Assembly (NCBI GenBank): GCA_009792885.1
Contig: WMCF01000021.1
Coordinates: 2,513,774-2,577,773, forward strand
Direction: 5' to 3'
DNA from: Eremophila alpestris peregrina
Lineage: Eukaryota; Chordata; Aves; Passeriformes; Alaudidae
DNA: 64,000 nt
The notes beneath the pieces are model-generated. The model searched no databases. It was not told the DNA's origin and worked only from the letters and a program-made list of their open reading frames with translations. Position numbers and translations under genes: made by a program. Below are positions 24,076 through 36,282 of the stretch, piece after piece (position 1 is the stretch's first letter; every line of letters begins with the position of its first letter).

Positions 24076-24879
24076 GTAAGTGTGCAGTTCTGTGTTTTGT
24101 TTGTGGCTATTTAATTCAACAAAAAATAATTGTGTGTTTTGTTTGCAGTGTTCTGTGTTAGATTTTTAGCACTGTACAGTAGAACTTAAAAATTTGAACT
24201 CTTTTTCAGTAAAAGTTTCTGAAAACTGTAATCTACTTCGATTGAAATCTACTGTCAAATCTTCCTGTTTTGTTTGTTTAGAGTTCCTGTCACTATCCCT
24301 CAGTGCAACCACCTCTGAACTCAAATTCCTCTTTTAAAATTACAGTCCTGTGAAAGGTGCCTTTAGAATGCTGTTAACAATTGACTCCTAAAAACCCCAG
24401 TGTGACTGGTTTAGAGAGAAGGAAAATTTCTGCTCAGTCAGTCATTGGTTACCAAGTTTGCCATTTGGAAATTAAGTGGAAGCAAAGTAAAGCCCCCAGC
24501 ACAGCTTCTCCTCAAGTGCAACAGAAGCTGAATACACCAAGTTGTCCAGGACATTGCTGTGTGTGTCTCAAAAATGGCAATGCCTGCCTTGAATATCCTG
24601 AATGATTTCCTGCCTTGCTTGTAGCACTTACAAGGCTTGTGTGTAGACTTTGGCATTTTGTTTATGTGAAGCTCCTGTGTACTGGCACAATGGTCAGTAT
24701 TTTATGTCTGGTGTTCAGCAGCTTTGTGTGGTGTTAATTACTCTAAGTCCTGAAATCAGTGGTTTCCATGCAGTATAATATACTGGCCAGAGAACTACCT
24801 TCAGTTGATTAGGAAAGAGAGAAAGGACAGAATAAATTGGTGTGTATTTTTTTTCTTTTTCCACTCTGGTGACCAGTGG

Positions 24880-25150
24880 CAGGACCTGAGGGGATGGCTG
24901 GGGCTGAGGCAGGGCAGCTTTAGGATGGATGTGAGGAAAAGGTTCTTCACCCAGTGGGTGTTTGGGCACTGACCAGGCTCCCCAGGGCAGTGGGCACAGC
25001 ACCAGCCTGGCAGAGCTCAGGAAGGGTTTGTACAATGCTCTCAGGCACAGGGTGCCATTCTGGGTCTGTTCTGTGCAGGGCCTGGGGTTGGACCTCCACA
25101 ATCCTTGTGGGTCCCTTCCAACTCAGGATGTGCTATGGTTCTATGAAATA
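24880..25150 (+). repeat. CR1 LINE 3' end
   Basis: Plus-strand CR1: GGAAAAGGTTCTTCACCCAG, GGGCACTGACCAGGCTCCCC, TTGGACCTCCACAATCCTTG, GGTCCCTTCCAACTC and the terminal TATGGTTCTATG. 5'-truncated and non-coding. Confidence 0.92.
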
Positions 25151-25416
25151 CCAGCTGAATTACTTGCACAGTATAACACATGGTTTTTCATGATGAATGA
25201 TAATTTGAAAGCTTTGTCACTTCAGTGCTGTCTAAATGAAACTATTACAAGATTTTACTCATTTTTACCATTTGTTATCATCACTCAACCAAAGTAACAA
25301 TTCACACTTTTTACTTACTTCTACTGTGTATTCAGGGAGATGAATACTTTAATACCTTTTGCATCTTCCTCTCCCTTCTCCTGGTGTTTCCTTACCCTGT
25401 TTTGTAGAACAGTTCT

Positions 25417-25500
25417 GTCTGGAAGGGTTGTCAGGATGTCACTTAGTCCAGCCTCTTGCTCAAAGCAGGATCAGCTATGAGATCTTTGTTTCCTCCTGTA
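25417..25500 (-). repeat. Degenerate CR1 fragment
   Basis: GGAAGGGTTGTCAGGATGTC followed by ACTTAGTCCAGCCTCTTGCT and CAAAGCAGGATCAGCTA is the reverse complement of a CR1 3' region. Older and more diverged than the neighbouring plus-strand copy; the decayed sequence may continue to about 25620. Confidence 0.7.
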
Positions 25501-28500
25501 TGTAGTGATTACAGATCCCCATGTGATACCATTTCTTAAACTTTGCTGTGAGTAGAAATAAAATCCTCTCTGTCCCAATGACTTCTGTAATGTGAAGCTG
25601 CCAGTGCCCTTCCTAGAGCTGGGTAATGAGAGTTACAGTGATCTAAGAACCAGAGCCTGACTCTGTCTCAAGTGTTTGGTTATGTCCAGACCTAGTGTCC
25701 CATCAAAGGCTGTGGTCAGTTTTCATTCTTATCAAATCTGCAAAGAAATCTTGTGTTCTCAGCTTTTTTCTTTTGGCCTGGCCTGATTTAATTATGCAAA
25801 CCAACGTTTTGTTTTGTTCTTCTGGCACATGAAATGTTAGAAATAAAGTTCTTGTCATGTTACTTCCATTTGTTTGGGATTAACTTTGCAGAAGTGTTTG
25901 TTTATATTAATTCTGTACTTTGAAAGTTTTGAATAAACTGCCATTGTTGAAATATGCAAGTCTTTATCCATAGACTTGGTACAGAATTCCATTCTAATCC
26001 CTGTTTTTCTTTAATATCCAAAATTACTGCCTTCTTCAGGGATGTGTGTGTGTCCAAAGCTTCCATATATACAGATTTGGGAGCAGAGTTGTTTTAAAGC
26101 CATTTTGGCCATACCTTCTGATCCAAACATCTGGACAGTTCATATCTCTTCCCTGAAGAGCAGTTAATGCTAATCTCAGCCATAACTGGAATAAAAATGA
26201 GCTGCATGGGAAAGTACTTTAATATCAGGATGACATAGTGTTTTCAGCCTCCAGAGGTTGTACATACATAGGATCACAATTGCTTCCTGTTCTCTATTAC
26301 TTTGGAAGGAATCTCTATCATTTTTAGTAATTATTCAACTTGAAGAGTGGTGAAATCATATTACTCTGGGACCTGTAAATGGTAGGAAATGGAAGGGAAT
26401 TAGTTTTCCTTCAGATTATGAATATAGGACATTTAGTCAGTGCAATGTCTGAAGACAGACAGGGATTTAATTGGACTTGGGATCAAGACTTGGAGTGTTC
26501 TCTTATGAGACATTAATTATATTAACACAAGAAGTGACATTTTGATTTTCTATCATTTTTTTACTGATTTTGAAGTAGGTACTGCCTGCAGCAATGCACT
26601 TGTGGTGTAAGGAAATAATGGGCACACTTCATCCTTTGTGAAAGAAAAGCTGAACTCCCAAACACCCTATTTAAATGTTGGATGGGGTTGTTACAACACT
26701 AGACAGCAGAAGAAACAGCACATCAACAAAATAGGTTATTGTGTTCTTCCTGGCATACCTACTTATTTACCTAAAATAAAACTCACACTGTATGGTTATA
26801 ATAAAGTGATGCATTTATGAAAAATAGTATTTCAAATTCATATCCTTGTTCTGTTTGTTCTGAGTGCTGCTGTACAAACCAAGACCTCCAGGGTCCTGTT
26901 TGCATATGTCACTCCATTGTGCTTACAGTGCTGCAGTCTTGCTGTTCTCATCTCTTTAATTTTTATATATTTTTTTAAAGTTTGAAAACCTATTTTAAAT
27001 ATGTAATTGAAAACAGCTTTCTATGGCAGGTTTTTATCTAGCTGAAATGAACTCAAATAGATTTTGGATGAGGCTGTAGACAGGCTTTTTTTTAGCCATC
27101 CTTAAAATAGATTCCTCTGTGTTATGGGCTCTCTCCAGGAGCACAGGAAGGAGCAGCTCCGTGTTTGTGCTGACTGTTCCTTGCTTTGATTAGCTTGTGA
27201 TAGTCATGAAATGTCATTTACCACATGATTTCTCCAGGAGAATGCTGCAGACACTCAAGCAAAACATAAACTATATAGATGCTAATAAGGAATTAATGAA
27301 GAATATGTGGAAAACTTTGATTTAAACAGGTTCTCCTTGTAGTAGGTGTAATTTTAGGGAATACTTAAAAAGCATAAGACTTTATTTTCTGTTGGTTTTT
27401 CAAACTTTGAATTCATTTCACCTTGCTGTTCCATCAGCAGTCTACTCTGACTGTTTTACTGTATTTCTGTTAGAGTTTCAAACATCTAGAATAATGTAAT
27501 TTGTAGATGGAGGTGTTTTGACATTTTCATTCTCTCCATTCTGTTCAATATTCATTCTGCATGATTTTGAAATCTTTGAATGCTCTGAAATAGAAAAATA
27601 TGCTTGCTTTTTGTTCTTGATACCTTTGTTTTGTTTCTCTGTTGGCCACAGAGGGTCACAGTTTGTCTGGTAAGTATTTAAATGAGAGCAATTTTCGTTC
27701 AGGAAGTTTTGACTGGTGTGGATGTGGCTGTGGGTGCTGAGCTGTGTGTCCTGGTGCCACATTGGGTTAGCAGGAGGTGGACATTCTGAACCTGCTTCAC
27801 ACAAAAAGGATGGTGCATGTGAGATTCAGTTAGCTAATCTAAGAAGTAGAATCATTATTTTGCCTTGGAAAACGTAGTAAGTGAATTTCTCATAAATTTG
27901 CTTTTTATGCACTGACTTCCTGAAGATTTGTTTCTTTGTGTTCTGTCCTTTCACTACAACACTGTACAAAATTACAGTTGCTGCAGCTCACTGTTCTGTG
28001 TGCTTTTGCAAGATAACTGAATTAATTGTATAACAGGATAAATTATGAATCATTTCATGGAAAGGGATTTATAGGCTAAAAGAAGTAGAAAAACAAAATA
28101 GCTTTGAAAAAGGATTTAAATTGGTTCAGAATGTTCATTATTTATTTAGTTAGTTATTTTAATGGAAGATACAAAAGCTGTGATATGCTACAAGTTTTTC
28201 TTTTCCATTACAGAACAATTTTGTTTCTTTTGACTTTGTGTTTTTTTAGGCAGCTCAGATAAGCTGGGCTCTCTGTGCTTCCCTTTCAGGCCCTTTCCCA
28301 CATGCAGGTGTTTATTTCCAATTTAACCTCTGCTGATGAGGAGAGGCTGTAGGAAGCTCAGATGGGTTGGGAGGGATCACCAGGACATCCAAGCAGAGCA
28401 CAGGGAGGGGAGGGGTGGGGTTTGGTCACTCCTGTGCTTGCAAAGCAAAGGTAATGCTGCCTTGGGGTGAGGTTTGCATTCTTGAATGGCTTAGATATTT

Positions 28501-28550
28501 TGTCTCCTCACCAAAGGACTTCATGCATAAACTTTCTCCACACACATTCC

Positions 28551-28660
28551 AATTAGGTTGGAAAACACCTCTGGGGTCATCAAGTCCAGCATTTGACCAA
28601 GCACTATCTGGGGAACTGGACAGGACACTGTGCCACATCCAGTTGTTTCTTGAACATTTT
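28551..28660 (-). repeat. CR1 fragment
   Basis: AGGTTGGAAAACACCTCTGG, GGTCATCAAGTCCAGC and TGCCACATCCAGTTGTTTCT match the reverse complement of a CR1 3' end. Short and diverged. Confidence 0.72.
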
Positions 28661-28902
28661 TCTTTTTCTTCATTATGTTCTCTTGATTTTACAGGGATGA
28701 GAGTTCTGTATTTGGACAGTCTGATGCTTGGAATGTGCTGGGGTTGCCAAAGAGGCACTGTGGAAAGGAGCACTCTCTGTGTCCTGCCAGAGCTGCCTGG
28801 CTGGGCTTGCCTGGCACTGCATTCCCTGAGCTCTTCCCAAGGGCAGCAGGCAGCCCACAAAGGGAAAATCCTCATTCTTCCTCTTAGCACATGGCTCTTG
28901 TC

Positions 28903-28980
28903 GAGACCTTGCCATCCAGAACCCTGAATAAAGCCCATTTTGTGGAGAACTTGCCATCCAGAACTCTGAATAAAGCCCAA
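28903..28980. repeat. 42-bp tandem duplication with two AATAAA signals
   Basis: Two copies of a unit containing CTTGCCATCCAGAA and CTCTGAATAAAGCCCA or its variant, with a partial third TTTGTGGAG. Each copy carries AATAAA. Possibly the end of a decayed retroelement; the family was not recognised. Confidence 0.8.
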
Positions 28981-29758
28981 GTGATTTGTGGAGGAGAGCA
29001 GGAAGTTACTCTGGAATGGGAAATTGGAAAGGGTTTACCCCAGTCATTTTTAATTTCGCTTGTTGCAGCTGTCAGTAAAACTGACTTTTCAGGTGCAGAT
29101 AGGGAAGCAGTCAGTGTGTGGGACAGTGAAAATGAGAGATGGGGATTTGATAGCATTGTGTTTCTCTGGGATTTGGGTAACTTGAGGGCTTTATCTGTTG
29201 AATGGCTGGTTTAAGCTTTAGTAGCATGTGGGAACAGGCCAACCCTTATTGTGACAGGACATCAGCTGGGCTGACTCTGGTGGGTGCAGACAAGGCTGGG
29301 GTAGGTGAAACACTGATGGTGCTGAACATCTTCACCAGTTTAGAAGGCAGGTAGGGCAGTAATAATTGAATATGGTCTGCTTCTGTCCCTCTTCAGTTTT
29401 CCTACATATCTTCTGGAATTTTCTCTGTAACGTACTCCAGTTCTAAGAAAATGTTAATAGAAAATTCTTGACATGTGATAGTTGTCTTCAATAATTAACT
29501 GTACATTTATGTAGCATTTGCTGTAGTTGAGTATCTACAAGGCACTGGAGATACAGGTGGAGGTCTGGCTTGTAGACAGGTACTGTAGAAAAAATTCTCT
29601 GAGACTGTACAGATAACAGCTTTTTTGTTTCAATTAAAATCTGATAAATTGTATAAGAAACATGAGGAAATGCCTTATCACAGTAATTTTTAGCAATATT
29701 ACAATTATGAAACTGATTCTGAGCTTGATTTTGGTTTTCTTTTTTCTTCTTATTTTAG

Positions 29759-29848
29759 GTTCAATTTATGAGCCACTTAAATGTATTAACCTTCCAAAGC
29801 CAGAGGGGGAAACTCTGTGGGATAAATTAAATCATTACTATAGAATTG
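29759..29848 (+). CDS. PHKB: PHKB exon 2
   Basis: A 90-nt exon with acceptor TTATTTTAG|GT after a long pyrimidine tract, and donor ATTG|GTAAGT. It encodes GSIYEPLKCINLPKPEGETL then WDKLNHYYRI, closely matching mammalian [30 protein letters not shown]. It begins in phase 1 and ends in phase 1. The first Ser is the N-terminal phosphorylation site of the exon 1 isoform. It is the first exon shared by both N-terminal variants. Confidence 0.96.
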
Positions 29849-31619
29849 GTAAGTTAATCATGCTTGAGCTAACCCAGATGTGAGTTAGAATTGATATTTG
29901 CATGACAAATATCAGTACTACATTATTCCTGCTTAAGAATGGTTTAAAAGTTCTGCTGCAAGTTTGGCAGGTGCAAAGAGGAGGGCTGAGTTTCACTTCT
30001 TGCTGAAAATCAAAATGTCTGTTGAAAATCCAGTTCAGCTATAAGATTGAGTTTAGAATTATTTTGGATAAAGGGGTAGTTTAGGATTGTAGCATTTGAC
30101 CAGACACAACTGAGGAAAAATTTCAATGGACAAAAGCTTTCTTGTAGTGCTTGGAACAGTCTGGCAGGTGATCAGTTAGAAGTTCTTTTTTATTAATGGT
30201 GCTGTAATGTATTTTTATGCTGAAATTTTATTTGTTAGCTAATTTCAAGTCAACTGTTGTGTTTTTCACATGAGGTTATTTTAGCCAAAACCATTAAAGA
30301 TGCAATGATTTGTTTTGATTGTTTTGGGTTTTAGGAGGCTTGTGTTATAATGAACACCTGCCTGTATTCTGAAATCAGGGTTATTTAATGGCTGTGCAAT
30401 TGACAATTTAAAATTTAACTTTTACTAAGGGTACAGAATAGTGAACAATTTCCCCATCACACATCTAAAAATGTGGGATGGGACTCCCCTTCATTCACAT
30501 GGCTTTTTGAAGTGAAATCTGGGCTGTACCTGCTCTATCCATAGAGGTGCTGCTTTTTGGAGGTGCTTTTAGCTTTCATACAGAGGAGGTGACTATTCAA
30601 TTGGCTTTTTTAACACTTGGCAGCAACTAATCTGTGCTGGTGCTTGCTGTTCATCTCAATTATGCTGCTGCCACAGTAAAAATCTACTGTTGAATTTATA
30701 CTTCAGTTCTAATAATCTATATTGACTTTTTCAGGTGATATTTTATCAAAGCTTTGTTAGGGTATCAAGACACTGAACATAATGCAAAAAGCTGCAAAGC
30801 CTTGTAATTTTCATTTAGAATACTTAGTTTCTAAGTAGTCTACATAAACAATAAAGAGGCCTTCTTAAAATTGATGCTTGATAACAATAAATTCCAACTT
30901 GTGGAAAAAACCTGCTCTCCTGTCTTATGCTGGAGAGGTTATTAGAAGGGTCATGTTTGAGGGCATTAAGCCCAGTTTCAGTCTTGTAGCACTCTGGTTA
31001 TTACATAACCATAGTAAGAACAATTTTCAGAGTGCAAAATATTGAAGTATAAAAAGAATTAAAGTAATACTTAGCATTTTTTCTAACTGAGTTTTGGCAA
31101 CCTGAGAATTCCTGTCTTACTCTATTTTCATATCAAGATACTGAGTTATATAATTGTAGTTGTCCTTTCTCCTTACTTACTCCCCTCTGCTTTTATAAAT
31201 ACTAATACAATCATCTGGCCTGAGGTAAAAATGTAATTTTTATGAACGTAGAGTTCTGGGAAGTTTAAGCATGTAAGTGTTGGGGGGCAGTTGACATGCT
31301 GTAGTCACTTTTTTCTTCTGTTTTCATGGAAAGGAAATTACTGGGTTGCTTTGTAGAAACTGTACAAAGTGGGTTGTGCTAGAACAGAGTCATAGAAACA
31401 GTTTTGAATACTGCTGGATTTTTGTGTAAAAAGGTCTAACTTGTCTGAAAAAACAATGTAACAAATGTTGTGTGTGTTTCTCCTTACCTTTCTTTCCCTT
31501 ATTTTATCTTGTGCATGCTCTAACAGGTTGTTCATACCTTGATCTGTTCCTGAAAATCTATTTAGACACTGGAAAAAATACAAATATTGTTAACAACCTT
31601 TTTATTTTTCCTTCTTCAG
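29849..31619 (+). other. PHKB: PHKB intron 2
   Basis: About 1.8 kb of AT-rich intron with no recognised feature. Confidence 0.85.
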
Positions 31620-31758
31620 TTAAATCAACGTTGCTGCTCTATCAGAGCCCAACCACAGGTCTGTTCCCTACCAAGACTTTTGGGAATAACCAAAAGGCCA
31701 AAGTGCATGACAGCCTTTACTGTGCTGCCTGTGCCTGGGCACTGGCCCTTGCTTACAG
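31620..31758 (+). CDS. PHKB: PHKB exon 3: start of the GH15-like barrel
   Basis: A 139-nt exon, acceptor CTTCTTCAG|TT, donor ACAG|GTGAGT. It encodes VKSTLLLYQSPTTGLFPTKT, then a variable FGNNQKAKVHD loop, then SLYCAACAWALALAY. The Gln-Ser-Pro-Thr-Thr-Gly-Leu-Phe-Pro motif is shared by the alpha and beta subunits of phosphorylase kinase and begins the glucoamylase-like helical barrel. The second Cys in Ala-Ala-Cys-Ala-Trp replaces Gly of the mammalian protein. Confidence 0.96.
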
Positions 31759-32391
31759 GTGAGTAACTTCTGCACTCTTGTCTCTGCCATCTTCCATTGC
31801 CTCTCTCATTCACTTCCCTGGGAAAGTTCTGAAAGATGAAGCTTTATCAAAAACAGATTTGGAAACCCATGGAGAATGGTGCATTTTCAAATCTCAGTAA
31901 AATCATTTATGAAGGTGCTAGGTTAAAAATGTCACTCTACTTTTGGTAAGTAAACATGTTTTCTTACAATGTAATTGGTACCAGTATTTGTTACAGTGGA
32001 ATTAATGCATGCTACTAAAAATAGAGGTTCTTCTGGCAAATTCTACTGAGGGGATACTTTGAAATCTAGTAGGAGAGTTCAGGGCATTGGCAGGCTTATT
32101 GCTGGTACTAAAAATCACTTACCTGCAAGAGACTGGATGTTATAATATCAGGAAGGATTTCTTTAATTTCTTAATTTTTTTAAGAGGAGTACTTGTGTAA
32201 GTTGCCAGACAAAAGCCCTTTGATTATTTTTATTATTTTTAATAAGATGACAAGGGCCGTAAATATGTAGATATGAGTGAGGGAACCACTGTGTTAGTTA
32301 AATACTTAATATTGCAAAGCATGAATGTGTCCTTTCCGTGCCCCCAGTGGTGCATTTGCAGTGAGTTTGATGAGTTGTGTGTCCCTGCCAG
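31759..32391 (+). other. PHKB: PHKB intron 3
   Basis: 633 bp, AT-rich, no recognised feature. Confidence 0.85.
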
Positions 32392-32491
32392 GCGCATTGA
32401 TGATGACAAGGGCAGGACCCATGAGCTGGAGCACTCTGCCATCAAGTGCATGAGGGGAATTCTCTACTGCTACATGCGCCAGGCTGACAAG
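32392..32491 (+). CDS. PHKB: PHKB exon 4
   Basis: A 100-nt exon, acceptor CTGCCAG|G, donor GACAAG|GTAAAG, ending in phase 0. It encodes RIDDDKGRTHELEHSAIKCM then RGILYCYMRQADK, which is identical to the mammalian sequence over this stretch. This strong conservation fits the core of the subunit's helical barrel. An open frame running on past 32491 is intronic. Confidence 0.97.
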
Positions 32492-34229
32492 GTAAAGCTG
32501 GGCCTGCTTCCAGGGGCTATCAACCTGGGAACACAAATCCTGAATACACACTCACAGTGCTGGGGTACAGCTCAGAGCAGCTGCTCCATCATTGACAGGT
32601 CACAGCATTGTTTTGGGGAGTAGAAGATGTGAGTGTTTGGGGAAAGAAAGTGCAGGGTGTACTTGAAACTACTTTGTGATCATCTTGCAGTTCTTTGTCC
32701 CATTTAAACCATTAGTATTTGTGCGGGGTTTTATGTCTTTTTAGTGATGAAATGAAAAGATGTAGAACTATTACACCATTAGTACTGGGGAGTTATGTCT
32801 TTTCACTGATTAAATGTAAGGATGTAGAACTACTTTTTGTTAAGGCTGGAGAGTTTTCTTTGCAGTGCTATCTTGGTTGTTGGGTTTGCAGTTGTTCTCC
32901 TTTCCTGGTGATCATTTTGATTGTTTTGCTTGGTTTCTTTAGCAGACATTTTCCAGCAGTGTGTTACTTAGTGACATAACTTCAGAAGGGCACAGGTTTC
33001 CAAAATGAGTAAGGAAACAGAGTAGTCTACTGATGTAACACAGTTGACTTACTCAGTCCCTAATTCTCTTGTGAATATATTCTGAATATTCAGGCCTTCT
33101 TATTAAAATTTGGCGTGGTGGATAAAGTTTGCATAGTGGTTAGCAGTGGATCTAGAAGTAATTAAATACATATATTGCATGTGGTTATTTGAAGTTTCAG
33201 GTCACTGACTTCTAACTGTATTATTAGAAATAGTTTTCATGTAAGCCCATAGCTTCCCTCACAGCTGAGCACACAAACTGAAGTGGGAAGTTCACAGGTA
33301 TGTGGTGTCAGTAACAATAATAATAAGCAAGTATTGTATTGCCACTTGTATTTATGCTGACATACATTTTTTGGGGGGTTGGATTGTTTCTTGAGAGTCT
33401 CATATCTTTAAATAATCTTGACCTCAATCCATCTTGTTACATTTGAGCTGTTGTTTTTCTCTTTGATGTGCAGTTGTTTGTTTTGGAGCTGAGGAGTGCC
33501 AGAAATGAATAATGAGCATTAAATTAACAGAGGTGTCCCACTGCTGGCACACTGCCTGTCTGGTTTTGCCTTGTTTACTACAGATGCTTTTCTCTCCCTA
33601 CAGTGTAGTTTACAGTAGAAACTGCAAACAATTTCTGGTACCTAACAGAAAGAGTCAAGCTGGACTTTATTCTGAGAGACTGTGTGTGGCCTCATGTAAA
33701 AGGAAAATATTTTTAATATTTTCCATGTGCCCAAGACATGACCTGAGCAAATTATGCTGCTTGTAGCAAAAATGCAGATGTTGTACTTTATTGCTAGTGA
33801 ACATACAAGCCATGACCTGAAGTATATTTAATCTATTTGTGGAGCAGACTCCACAATATAGTACTTGTTTGCTTGTTCTGAGGCATGTGCTGGTTGGTGG
33901 AAAAGAAAATCTTATGATTAGCATCAGTGTTGAAAATACTGTGAAATGTGGATCAGGTGCTGGCAATGATGGTTAGAAAATTTTAAAATTGTTGGAGAGC
34001 AAAGCATGACTTGAAGACTTATGGAGTTACCTTGGTTTCATTTAATTACCAGCTTTAAAGTAATTGTTCTGAAAAGACACTGTTGATTATAAGTCAACAT
34101 TTACATAGTGGTCAAATCAAGAAATGTTTTAGTTTGATAATAATACCAATAATACTCTAAATAAGGTATATGGTGAATTTGTGGTTGCCAAACATACTGA
34201 AATGATTGCCTTTCCTGTTTTGCCTTTAG
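32492..34229 (+). other. PHKB: PHKB intron 4
   Basis: About 1.7 kb. A loose direct repetition of a segment (ATTAGTA..GATGTAGAACTA) occurs around 32710-32840; otherwise nothing recognised. Confidence 0.8.
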
Positions 34230-34337
34230 GTTCAGAAATTTAAACAAGACCCCAAACCTTCTGCATGTCTGCATTCTGTGTTCAATGCACACACTGGAGA
34301 TGAGGTCTTCTCCCATGAGGAGTATGGTCACCTTCAG
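34230..34337 (+). CDS. PHKB: PHKB exon 5
   Basis: A 108-nt exon (36 codons, phase 0 to 0), acceptor TGCCTTTAG|G, donor CTTCAG|GTAACA. It encodes VQKFKQDPKPSACLHSVFNA, then HTGDEVFSHEEYGHLQ, colinear with mammalian VQQFKQDPRPTTCLHSVFNVHTGDELLSYEEYGHLQ. The His-Thr-Gly-Asp-Glu...Tyr-Gly-His-Leu-Gln pattern is shared with the alpha subunit and the GH15 relatives. Confidence 0.96.
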
Positions 34338-36201
34338 GTAACACATCCATGTTAATGTAAATCCTCCTTTGGCTGATTTATTAATCATATTGCCTCCATT
34401 CTTCCCTAGTGCAGCTGTCTCAGTTTGGTTAGATTTGTGTTAGATGTGCTGCATGTGCTAAAACTGAGTTGCCTTTTGCATCTTCTGCTGAAAAACACAG
34501 AGTGTGTTTTGAAACACATCTGAATGGTATGTTTTGGTCAGAAGGTACTGAAATAACTGAGATTGTAGAGGAAGATGGCTGGTTGTTTACAAAGTTGCTT
34601 CTTTTTGAGACCAACAGATGGCTGTCAATAAATAATCCTGGCAAAAAAAATGTTGTAGTCAGGAAAGTGAAAGATTTAGTGTAATCTTATTGTGAATATT
34701 CCCAGTTTAATTTTCCATAATTTGGAGCAATTTTCATTCATTTAATGCACTGACAACAGTTAGGAATTGTTGTTTACTGCTCTGCATTGTGGTTCCTAGT
34801 CAGACTCATTGCATAACTGTTATTGTCTCTCATTTTCCAGAGTTTTCATCTTTACTCTTTATTTCCCCTTCTCTTCACTTTCAGACCACCTTTGCTTTCA
34901 TGACCTTGTTATTTTGTATTCCATAAGTGTGCACACACCTTTTAGCTCAGGAATTGCTAGTGAAAGTATTCAGAACTGGCACAGTAGGTTGGTGATTATT
35001 TCATTTCATGGTGACAGTATTACTTAAATAGTTTGTACAGTAAATGTGTTGGATTCAGAAAATGTATGTTCTGGGGAAAATGCTTTATGGAGTTATCTTA
35101 AGCTTGCATTTTGGACTATGTAAAATTTCCTGAAAAGGCACATGTTTTATTTATAGGAACAGACAATTTGGGGACCTGGGGAGCACTGTATGACAGTTCA
35201 AAGTCTGGTTTTTGTGGCAGCTCAACCCTTCCCTTAAACATGAATGCACATTCCCATCTGTCATCTGCATACCTCAAATATTAGAGGGTTTTCAGCTCTG
35301 TGGAGACAGTTGTACAGAGTAACTGAGAGGGCTCAGCTGGGAAAATTGAATATATCATGTAGCCCTTGTTGCTGTACTTGGTGCTTTTCAGTTTGTGTTA
35401 AGACAGTAGAGTCAATTGTCTTTAAATATTTATGGATTTTTAGAATTTGGACCTAATTTTTAATCTGCTGTGTTCCAGATAAGAATTCACTTTTTTTTGT
35501 TCTAGATGGTTTCTTTAAATTTCATCTAATGAGATTGGGGTTTTGTACCTCATACTGTGATAAATTTAGTTTCTCTTGAAGTTCTCAAGTATAGGAAAGT
35601 TCTGTAGTAAAAACCTGTAGTTTCCTTTGATCCCTCAGTGAGTTGACATTATGATGCTCATCTGTACTGCTGCTGAAGGTAATTACTGTTAACAATAAAT
35701 GCTGTGTATGGGGACAAAGAAATACAGTTCTTCACATATCTGATTGTATCTGAATGTTGTAATTCTCCTGCTGCCAGCTGATAGTGCCAGCATTCCCACC
35801 AGGCTGAAGTTGATTTGCTTCCTGGGTGTGCTGTGCACTATTCAATGCACTGCCTGCCTCTCTGGTAACCTGCTAGTGAGTTGTCATGGATGTGAACATG
35901 AAAACAGCTTGTGACCAGTCATTACCTGTGGGTCAGAGCAGTGGGCCTAAGGGAGAACATCTTCCTAGCACAGTTTGAAATTAAAAACTCATCAAGCATC
36001 AGGAGTTCCAGAGGACAATGCTTGTTTGTGCCTTCTTTTCCTATTGATTGTTTCCACATCATTGGGTGCAGGATTTCTGAAGAAGCAGAAGTGTGTTATA
36101 GTGGGACCATATTTTTAGTGAATTATACATTTATTTTGTTTATGTGACTCCAATAAACATCCAGTTAATTGTAGTTTCCTTTCTGTGTTTAATTACTCCA
36201 G
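34338..36201 (+). other. PHKB: PHKB intron 5
   Basis: About 1.9 kb of AT-rich intron, no recognised feature. Confidence 0.85.
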
Positions 36202-36282
36202 ATCAATGCTCTGTCACTATTTCTCCTCTATTTGGTGGAGATGATCTCCTCGGGGCTGCAGATTATCTACAACACAGATGAG
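36202..36282 (+). CDS. PHKB: PHKB exon 6
   Basis: An 81-nt exon (27 codons, phase 0 to 0), acceptor TTACTCCAG|A, donor GATGAG|GTACAA. It encodes [20 protein letters not shown] then IIYNTDE, a hydrophobic barrel helix almost identical to mammals ([27 protein letters not shown]). Confidence 0.96.

Larger units (their letters stand above)
21638..29758 (+). other. PHKB: PHKB intron 1
   Basis: About 8.1 kb. It starts in the CpG island, then contains a second GC- and CpG-rich patch at 22360-22575, the alternative first exon at 24021-24075, CR1 fragments at 24880-25150, 25417-25500 and 28551-28660, and a 42-bp tandem duplication at 28903-28980. The rest is AT-rich and holds nothing I recognise. Confidence 0.85.

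Noticed and set aside
28367..28980. Open frames of 184-186 residues on both strands
   Set aside because: They overlap a CR1 fragment and a tandem duplication within PHKB intron 1, with no recognisable domain. The opposite-strand partner of equal length indicates chance openness.
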